A stretch of DNA of 6,819 nucleotides from contig CAZXVH010000171.1 of assembly GCA_964643965.1 (NCBI GenBank), positions 1 through 6,819 on the forward strand, in the 5' to 3' direction. Under the pieces are notes generated by a model that was not told the DNA's origin, did no database searches, and saw nothing but the letters and a program-made list of their open reading frames with translations. This DNA is from GCA-2746795 sp964643965. GTDB taxonomy: Bacteria; Chloroflexota; Anaerolineae; Promineifilales; Promineifilaceae. Positions 1 through 4,251 of this stretch are shown here, piece after piece. The position numbers and the translations under genes were made by a program. The stretch's first letter is position 1; each line of letters starts with the position of its first letter.

Positions 1-170
1 ATAACTTTAAATGTTTTCATTTCAGCGCAGCATAGCGGCTTGCCCAAAGATTCAGTGGTCAACGTTTCTCAAATTATCACAATCGACAAAGGTTTTCTGA
101 CCACCTGTTGCCCACAAAGAGTGTACAGCAGGTTGAAGAGGGCTTGTGTCTCGTATTATCTTTAAAATAG
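1..170 (+). pseudogene. MazF/PemK-family toxin, 3' fragment with frameshift
   Basis: From base 1 the first frame reads a peptide containing GLPKDSVVNVSQIITIDKGF, the highly conserved central-to-C-terminal block of MazF/PemK/ChpB endoribonuclease toxins, which cleave mRNA and are held in check by an antitoxin normally encoded just upstream. After the LT that follows (about base 102) this frame loses similarity and stops at 163-165. The third frame, from about base 99, reads DHLLPTKSVQQVEEGLCLVLSLK and stops at 168-170; QVEEGLxLVLSL is the usual C-terminal helix of the family. The two halves together make one MazF C-terminus, missing roughly the VGT segment between them, which fits a deletion of about 10 nt near 100-108. 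The 5' part and any antitoxin lie outside the window. The family call is from recognition of conserved blocks. A sequencing error is the main alternative to true decay. Confidence 0.8.
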
Positions 171-226
171 CTGCGGGTTATGCCGGCCTCCTTTTGAATA
201 GCAGCCTGAGAGATTCTCCTTACAAC

Positions 227-254
227 TTGCAGACCTACCCTAATTGTGAATAAT
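227..254 (+). promoter_or_regulatory. weak candidate promoter upstream of the desulfurase gene
   Basis: TTGCAG (227-232) and AATAAT (249-254) are separated by 16 bp, a fair sigma-70-like match. It would start transcription at about 260, inside the hairpin at 259-286. The surrounding stretch (171-258) shows no coding potential or RNA gene that I can see. Treat this only as a candidate. Confidence 0.22.
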
Positions 255-258
255 CAGG

Positions 259-286
259 AACGGATAGGATGTCCTATCCGTTTTTT
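259..286 (+). terminator. intrinsic terminator-like hairpin before the desulfurase gene
   Basis: A perfect 10-bp inverted repeat (AACGGATAGG / CCTATCCGTT) with a 4-nt loop ATGT is followed by a T-run at 281-286. There is no T-run on the opposite strand, so it works rightward. It lies about 90 bp after the broken toxin gene and ends only 24 nt before the next start codon. It may terminate upstream transcription or act as a leader attenuator of the desulfurase gene. Confidence 0.75.
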
Positions 287-310
287 GGAATCCACACGGT
301 TTGAAAAAAG

Positions 311-1480
311 ATGGCAAAAAATTTTATTTATCTCGATCATGGGGCCACAACGGCCGTTCATCCCCAGGTATTGGAAGTAATGCTGCCCTATTGGACAGGC
401 GTTTACGGCAACCCCGCCTCCGCCCACGCCCAAGGCCGTCAGGCCAGCCGCGCCCTGGAAGGAGCGCGGGAAAACATCGCACACCTGCTCCACGCCCAAC
501 CTGATGAAATTATCTTCACCGGCTGTGGCTCAGAAAGCGACAATCTGGCCCTGCGCGGCGTGATGTGGATGGCGCGGCAGCAAAAGCGGGGCAACCATTT
601 GATTATTAGCAGCATTGAACACAGCGCCGTGATGAAAACGGCCGTTCACCTCCATGATCAGCATAACTTCGACCTCACCATTCTACCCGTGGATCGCTTC
701 GGCCAGGTCAACCCGGACGACGTGGCCGCCGCCATCCGCCCCGACACCGCCCTCATCAGCATCATGGCCGCCAACAACGAGATTGGCACAATGCAGCCCA
801 TCGTTGAAATCGGCGAGATCGCCCGCGCCCACCATGTACTCTTCCACACAGACGCCGTGCAAGCGGCGGCCGTGCGCCGTTGGGATATGGCCGCTTTACC
901 CATCGACCTGATGAGTTTAGCGCCCCACAAGTTCTACGGCCCCAAAGGGGTGGGCATTTTGTACGTGCGGGAGGGCATTGAACTGGACTCTATTTTAACA
1001 GGCGGCGGTCAGGAAGACGGCCGTCGCGCCGGCACTTCCAACGTCGCTTTTGCCGTAGGCGGGGCCAAAGCGCTGGCATTGGTTTACGCAGAACTGGAAG
1101 ATCGGGTGGCTCATTACCGCGCCCTCACCCGGCAGTTGATAGACGGGCTGCTCCAGGCATTTCCCGACGACTGTATACTCACCGGCCATGCCACCGAGCG
1201 GCTGGCTCATAACGCCAGCTTCGCCTTCCGCCATCTCAGCGGCAACGATTTACTGATGCATCTGGACATGGCCGGCATCGGCGCCAGCAGCGGCTCCGCT
1301 TGCAAAACAGGCAACCCAAAGCCCGCCGCCACCCTGGAAGCCATCGGCCTGGAACCCGCCTGGACCAAAGGCGGCCTGCGTTTCACCGTCGGCGCCGCCA
1401 ACATCGCAGCAGAGATCGACTACACCCTGAACACGTTGCAGACGATTGTGCCCAGATTACAGAAGTTAACGGCTGAGTGA
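311..1480 (+). CDS. iscS: cysteine desulfurase (NifS/IscS/YrvO family)
   Basis: PLP-dependent, cytosolic enzyme that removes sulfur from L-cysteine, giving alanine and an enzyme-bound persulfide for thiolation and Fe-S assembly. The 389-aa product is of normal family length. Visible landmarks are the N-terminal YLDHGATT (7-14), His104 in SIEHSAV, the cofactor-contacting HTDAVQ (179-184), the PLP Schiff-base Lys207 in PHKFYGPKG, the GGGQEDGRRAGT phosphate-binding segment (231-242), and the catalytic Cys331 in SSGSACKTGNPKP. The Cys loop has the long class I (IscS-type) spacing, not the SufS type. No scaffold (IscU) or regulator (IscR) is adjacent; the next gene is mnmA, as in Bacillus yrvO-mnmA, so a role dedicated to tRNA thiolation is a reasonable inference. 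The ATG at 311 has only an A-rich leader and no clear Shine-Dalgarno sequence. The symbol iscS is by family; yrvO-like would serve equally well. Confidence 0.93.
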   Translation: MAKNFIYLDHGATTAVHPQVLEVMLPYWTGVYGNPASAHAQGRQASRALEGARENIAHLLHAQPDEIIFTGCGSESDNLALRGVMWMARQQKRGNHLIISSIEHSAVMKTAVHLHDQHNFDLTILPVDRFGQVNPDDVAAAIRPDTALISIMAANNEIGTMQPIVEIGEIARAHHVLFHTDAVQAAAVRRWDMAALPIDLMSLAPHKFYGPKGVGILYVREGIELDSILTGGGQEDGRRAGTSNVAFAVGGAKALALVYAELEDRVAHYRALTRQLIDGLLQAFPDDCILTGHATERLAHNASFAFRHLSGNDLLMHLDMAGIGASSGSACKTGNPKPAATLEAIGLEPAWTKGGLRFTVGAANIAAEIDYTLNTLQTIVPRLQKLTAE

Positions 1481-1487
1481 ATAGTAG

Positions 1488-1568
1488 ACAGTAAACAGTG
1501 GACAGTGGACAGTGAACAGTCGAGTTCTCACTGAACACTGTAAACTGTAAACTGGAAACTGTACACTG
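1488..1568. repeat. heptad-periodic inverted repeat element between iscS and mnmA
   Basis: The left arm has ACAGT five times at exact 7-bp spacing (1488, 1495, 1502, 1509, 1516). The right arm has its complement core ACTG six times, also at 7-bp spacing (1530, 1537, 1544, 1551, 1558, 1565). The 3-nt spacers vary. As single-stranded RNA or DNA the arms can pair every seventh base block into a long interrupted hairpin. It fills almost the whole intergenic gap, starting 7 nt after the iscS stop and ending just before the mnmA ribosome binding site. It is not CRISPR, because the units are too short and have no unique spacers. Confidence 0.85.
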
Positions 1569-1583
1569 ACTTAAGAGGAACCC

Positions 1584-2684
1584 TTGACCCTACACCTACC
1601 CGACACCCTCAACCCCAACCGCGTCGTCGTCGCCATGAGCGGCGGCGTAGACAGCTCCGTGGCGGCGGCTCTGTTGGTGGAGCAGGGCTACGAAGTGGTG
1701 GGCATGATGATGCGCCTGTGGAGCGAGCCAGGTTGCGGCTCAGACGCCCCCGCCAATCGCTGCTGCACCCCCAACCAGATGGCCGACGCCCGGCGCATAG
1801 CCGATCAGTTAGGCATTCCTTTCTATGCCATTGATGTGCAAGAGCATTTTCGCCAGACGATTGTGCAGTTTTTCATCGACGAACACGCACGGGGACGTAC
1901 GCCCAATCCCTGCCTGGAGTGCAACCGGCAAATCCGCTTCACCCATTTGCTCAACCGGGCGTTAGCCCTGGACGCCAATTATTTGGCAACGGGGCATTAT
2001 GCTCGCGTGCAACAGACGGCCGAAGGCTACAAGCTGTTCAAAGGGCGGGATGCAGCCAAAGACCAAGCGTATGTGCTGCATATGCTGACGCAAGAACACC
2101 TGGCTCACGTGCTTTTTCCGGTGGGGGAATACACAAAGCCGGCAGTGCGTCAACTGGCGCAGAAGTTCAACTTACCGGTCGCCTCTAAATCAGAAAGTCA
2201 GGATTTATGCTTTTTAGGCGACGGGGATTACCGTCGATTTTTACGGGAATACAGCCCGCAAGCAGAAGAGACCGGCCCCATTCTGGATACGGCCGGCCGG
2301 GAATTAGGGCAGCATCAAGGTCTGCCAGCTTATACCATTGGGCAGCGCAAGGGATTGGGTATTTCTACACCAGAGCCGGTATTCGTGCTGCGCAAAGACA
2401 TCACCCACAATGCCCTCATTGTCGGTACACGGTCCGAGTTGGGGCAAGACAGCCTGGTCGCCCGCGACGTGAACTGGCTGGCCGGTTCGCCGCCGCCGCC
2501 AGAGTGGATTGTAGACGTTAAAATTCGTTATAAAGCGGCGCCGGTTCCAGCCCAGGTAGAAAAGATGGCAAACGGCCGTTTTCGAGTAAACTTCCAGCAG
2601 CCCGTTTTGGGCGCTACGGCCGGGCAAGGTGTAGTCTTCTTTGAGGGTGAGCAATGCCTGGGCGGTGGTATCATCGATGATTGA
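1584..2684 (+). CDS. mnmA: tRNA-specific 2-thiouridylase MnmA (TrmU)
   Basis: Uses ATP and persulfide sulfur to convert U34 of Lys, Glu and Gln tRNAs to 2-thiouridine. At 366 aa it matches the family. The N-terminal PP-loop SGGVDSS is at 19-25 within VVVAMSGGVDSS. The first catalytic Cys is Cys113 in TPNPCLECNR, followed by ATGHYAR (135-141) and KDQAYVL (159-165). The second catalytic Cys is Cys209 in SESQDLCFLG, and the YTIGQRKGLGI block (250-260) introduces the C-terminal beta-barrel region. An in-frame TAA at 1572-1574 and the absence of other start codons before the P-loop force the TTG at 1584 as the start; GAGG at 1575-1578 lies 5 nt upstream. It is probably co-transcribed with the desulfurase, its likely sulfur donor. 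An additional Cys110 replaces the Asp of the E. coli PNPDxxC motif, giving CxxC. Confidence 0.95.
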   Translation: MTLHLPDTLNPNRVVVAMSGGVDSSVAAALLVEQGYEVVGMMMRLWSEPGCGSDAPANRCCTPNQMADARRIADQLGIPFYAIDVQEHFRQTIVQFFIDEHARGRTPNPCLECNRQIRFTHLLNRALALDANYLATGHYARVQQTAEGYKLFKGRDAAKDQAYVLHMLTQEHLAHVLFPVGEYTKPAVRQLAQKFNLPVASKSESQDLCFLGDGDYRRFLREYSPQAEETGPILDTAGRELGQHQGLPAYTIGQRKGLGISTPEPVFVLRKDITHNALIVGTRSELGQDSLVARDVNWLAGSPPPPEWIVDVKIRYKAAPVPAQVEKMANGRFRVNFQQPVLGATAGQGVVFFEGEQCLGGGIIDD

Positions 2685-2712
2685 TAACGGGACGCCGACA
2701 GCTTGTGCGCAC

Positions 2713-2735
2713 AGTGCGGACAGGCTGTCCGCGCT
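2713..2735. repeat. GC-rich palindrome after mnmA
   Basis: GCGGACAG (2716-2723) and CTGTCCGC (2725-2732) form a perfect inverted repeat around one base. It extends by a possible G-U pair and two more pairs to 2713-2735. No T-run follows, so it is not a standard intrinsic terminator. It could be a REP-like palindrome or an mRNA-processing structure between mnmA and the next gene. Confidence 0.55.
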
Positions 2736-2755
2736 CCCAGGTGTGAGGAGATAGA

Positions 2756-3025
2756 TTGAACGGCACAGCCGCAGCTCTGGTTTTAGGCTTTTTACTGGCA
2801 ACCGCCTATGGCGCTGGCTTTCACTTGCTCATCGGCGGCCCGGCCAAACAAATTCTCGTCTATATGCTGGCTGCCTGGCTTGGTTTTGCCGTCGGTCACT
2901 TTGTCGGCGATTTCTTAAACATTGGATTCCTAAAGCTGGGCGCCCTCCATTTGTTAACTGCGAGTTTGGGTTCCTGGCTGTCCCTGATCCTCAGTTGGTG
3001 GCTGTTCGGGCAGGGAGACGCCTAG
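2756..3025 (+). CDS. small three-helix membrane protein, function unknown
   Basis: An 89-aa, strongly hydrophobic protein with three predicted membrane segments at about 4-26, 32-54 and 60-84, joined by very short loops (one contains GGPAKQ, another GDFLNIG). The first helix is unlikely to be a cleaved signal peptide because the rest is also membrane-embedded. I do not recognise a family. The start is TTG at 2756: GAGGAG (2745-2750) sits 5 nt upstream, an in-frame TGA lies at 2744-2746, and the next in-frame Met is codon 37, inside helix 2. It lies 71 bp after mnmA on the same strand, so it may be read from the same transcript, although a palindrome lies in the gap. A promoter for the next unit follows directly. 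Confidence 0.75.
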   Translation: MNGTAAALVLGFLLATAYGAGFHLLIGGPAKQILVYMLAAWLGFAVGHFVGDFLNIGFLKLGALHLLTASLGSWLSLILSWWLFGQGDA

Positions 3026-3032
3026 TATTCTT

Positions 3033-3061
3033 TTGAACACCTATTTTATTAGTGCTATACT
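3033..3061 (+). promoter_or_regulatory. sigma-70-type promoter for the membrane protein/YtxH unit
   Basis: TTGAAC (3033-3038), a 17-bp AT-rich spacer and TATACT (3056-3061) are a close match to the housekeeping consensus with ideal spacing. Predicted transcription starts near 3068, giving a leader of about 130 nt before the ATG at 3197. It is the best promoter in the window. Confidence 0.7.
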
Positions 3062-3077
3062 TAAGGAACCAGGTAAA

Positions 3078-3113
3078 CCGCAGAAAGATTTCGGAAAAAG
3101 ATTTTTCCGCAGA
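3078..3113 (+). repeat. leader hairpin flanked by CCGCAGA direct repeats
   Basis: CGGAAAAA (3092-3099) and TTTTTCCG (3102-3109) form a perfect 8-bp stem with a 2-nt centre. CCGCAGA occurs at 3078-3084 and again at 3107-3113. The structure lies in the transcribed leader just after the promoter. The rest of the leader (3114-3196) is non-coding as far as I can see, with a small CTTGT/ACAAG stem at 3137-3153. Role unknown; no recognised riboswitch motif. Confidence 0.5.
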
Positions 3114-3196
3114 TGGCGTTGATGGCGGTAGATTTTCTTGTTTTTTGTACAAGGATTTGGTTGGTAAGTTACTAGCAGCAGGGGATAACAATAAGT

Positions 3197-3730
3197 ATGC
3201 AAACAAGCAATCAGATATCGGAACCAAATCCTACTTCCAATCAGGCGGGGCCTGATTTGGCGCAGCCCTCTTCATCCACAACCTATCTACCTCCTCCCGG
3301 CGATGGGCCTGTCTATGAGCCGCCGCCCGAACAACTGGTTCCGACAAAATATGTGGTCATTGGGGTGATAACGGCCGTTGTCATTAGCATCTTATCCCTC
3401 GTATTTGTCGTCTGGCTGGCGGCGTACCACCCCCAGTTGGTCGAAACCCTGCGCGACATTTTTATCATCGCCCTGGCTTTGGAATCTTGCATCTTTGGCA
3501 TTGCCCTGCTGATTTTAATGATCATGGTCATTCGCCTGGTCAATATGCTAGAATTTGAGATCAAACCGATTCTGGAACGCACCAACGAAACCATTGGCAT
3601 GGTGCGTGGTACCACCGTCTTCATGGGCGATAACGTTGTCAAACCGATCACCACCGCCAGCAGCTATATGGCCGGGGTGCGCAAAGGCATCAAAACCCTG
3701 TTTGGCAATCCCAGAAATAATTTAAAATAA
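3197..3730 (+). CDS. two-helix membrane protein, DUF948/YtxG-like organisation
   Basis: The 177-aa product begins with a disordered, Pro/Ser/Gln-rich tail of about 50 residues. Two membrane helices follow at about 52-76 and 88-113. The C-terminal part is an amphipathic helix (about 115-150; ILERTNETIGMVRGT), then a short VFMGDNVVKPITTASSYMAG segment and a basic end (VRKGIKTLFG). No catalytic motif is visible. The C-terminal pattern and the YtxH gene immediately downstream recall the DUF948 (YtxG)-YtxH pair of Bacillus, but the likeness is in arrangement and is not a firm family hit. A role in envelope or general stress is only an inference by analogy. The start is ATG 3197; AGGGGA (3180-3185) is a possible ribosome binding site, 11 nt away and rather distant. 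A promoter and structured leader precede it. Confidence 0.82.
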   Translation: MQTSNQISEPNPTSNQAGPDLAQPSSSTTYLPPPGDGPVYEPPPEQLVPTKYVVIGVITAVVISILSLVFVVWLAAYHPQLVETLRDIFIIALALESCIFGIALLILMIMVIRLVNMLEFEIKPILERTNETIGMVRGTTVFMGDNVVKPITTASSYMAGVRKGIKTLFGNPRNNLK

Positions 3731-3744
3731 ATACAAAATCGCGT

Positions 3745-3763
3745 ATCGATTTACCAAATCGAT
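3745..3763. promoter_or_regulatory. perfect inverted repeat just before the ytxH-family ribosome binding site
   Basis: ATCGATTT (3745-3752), loop ACC, AAATCGAT (3756-3763): an 8-bp perfect stem ending 4 nt before the AAGGAG ribosome binding site (3768-3773). It lacks a T-run, so it is not a typical terminator. It could be a protein operator or an RNA hairpin affecting translation of the downstream gene in the operon. Confidence 0.45.
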
Positions 3764-3779
3764 CTACAAGGAGAGTAAC

Positions 3780-4127
3780 ATGAGTGAAAATAATGATTTT
3801 GGCGCATTTTTGGCCGGTTTTGTCATCGGCGGACTGGTAGGCGCAGCCACAGCCCTTATTCTGGCCCCCCAATCCGGGGAACAAACCCGCCACCAAATCG
3901 CCGACAAGAGCGAAGACCTGCGTTCTGCCAGCGGTGAACGGATCAGCCATTACCGCCAAATGTCTACCGAAAAACTACAAGATTACCAGGACCGCGCCAG
4001 CCAACTTTTGCACAAAGAGGAAGGCGATGAAGCCGATGACGCCGAACAAACGCGCATCGTCTTAGATGAGGGAAACGGACAAACAGAGACGGCTGAAAGC
4101 GAAGGTGAAGACAAAACAGAAGCCTGA
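3780..4127 (+). CDS. YtxH-family membrane-anchored protein
   Basis: A 115-aa protein with the hallmark YtxH N-terminus: one Gly/Ala-rich membrane helix at about 8-29 containing GFVIGGLVGAATALILAP, directly followed by QSGEQTRHQI, which matches the family pattern (L)APxSGxxTRxxI. The following region, about 38-80, is a charged, probably helical coiled-coil stretch. The tail (about 80-115) is very acidic (many Glu and Asp). The molecular function of YtxH proteins is not well defined; in Bacillus ytxH lies in a stress-regulated operon. The start is ATG 3780 with a strong AAGGAG 6 nt upstream. It lies 49 bp after the preceding membrane-protein gene on the same strand and is followed by a terminator, so the two form a unit. 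Confidence 0.88.
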   Translation: MSENNDFGAFLAGFVIGGLVGAATALILAPQSGEQTRHQIADKSEDLRSASGERISHYRQMSTEKLQDYQDRASQLLHKEEGDEADDAEQTRIVLDEGNGQTETAESEGEDKTEA

Positions 4128-4180
4128 TACGGTCCAGAAACGGCCGTTCACCCCCACCCTTCATACCCTGTCCCTTAAGC

Positions 4181-4218
4181 AACAGGCGGCTCTACTCCTG
4201 GAGAACGCCTGTTTTTTT
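4181..4218 (+). terminator. intrinsic terminator after the YtxH gene
   Basis: AACAGGCG (4181-4188) pairs with CGCCTGTT (4206-4213), and the T-run spans 4212-4218. The 17-nt loop holds a smaller CTCC/GGAG hairpin. It ends the membrane-protein/YtxH transcript, yet it also stops only 31 nt before the relA ATG. Confidence 0.85.
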
Positions 4219-4251
4219 GTGCAACCCATGTGCAACCCATGTGCAGCCCAT
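4219..4251 (+). repeat. 11-bp tandem repeat, three copies, overlapping the relA start
   Basis: GTGCAACCCAT occurs at 4219-4229 and 4230-4240, and GTGCAGCCCAT at 4241-4251. Because each unit is 11 bp, the ATG at each unit junction (4228, 4239, 4250) falls in a different frame. The third is the relA start. The second opens a four-codon peptide (MCSP) whose TGA at 4251-4253 overlaps the relA ATG as ATGA. The first opens a 17-codon ORF ending at 4281 inside relA. Confidence 0.8.

Noticed and set aside
171..258. tRNA or small RNA gene
   Set aside because: No cloverleaf, TPsiC-like arm or other known RNA signature could be made out.
1488..1568. CRISPR array
   Set aside because: The period is only 7 bp with 3-nt variable parts and an inverted second half; there are no 20-40 bp repeats or spacers and no cas genes.
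2304..2801. 165-codon minus-strand frame
   Set aside because: It lies antisense to conserved mnmA sequence and the start of the next gene; the product has no recognisable domain or ribosome binding site.
3052..3255. 67-codon plus-strand frame in the leader and start of the two-helix membrane protein gene
   Set aside because: It starts inside the promoter, overlaps the real gene out of frame and has no coding character.
4217..4249. An 11-residue N-terminal extension of relA from a TTG at 4217
   Set aside because: This codon lies in the T-run of the terminator and the added residues come from the 11-bp tandem repeat; the ATG at 4250 gives a normal RSH start.
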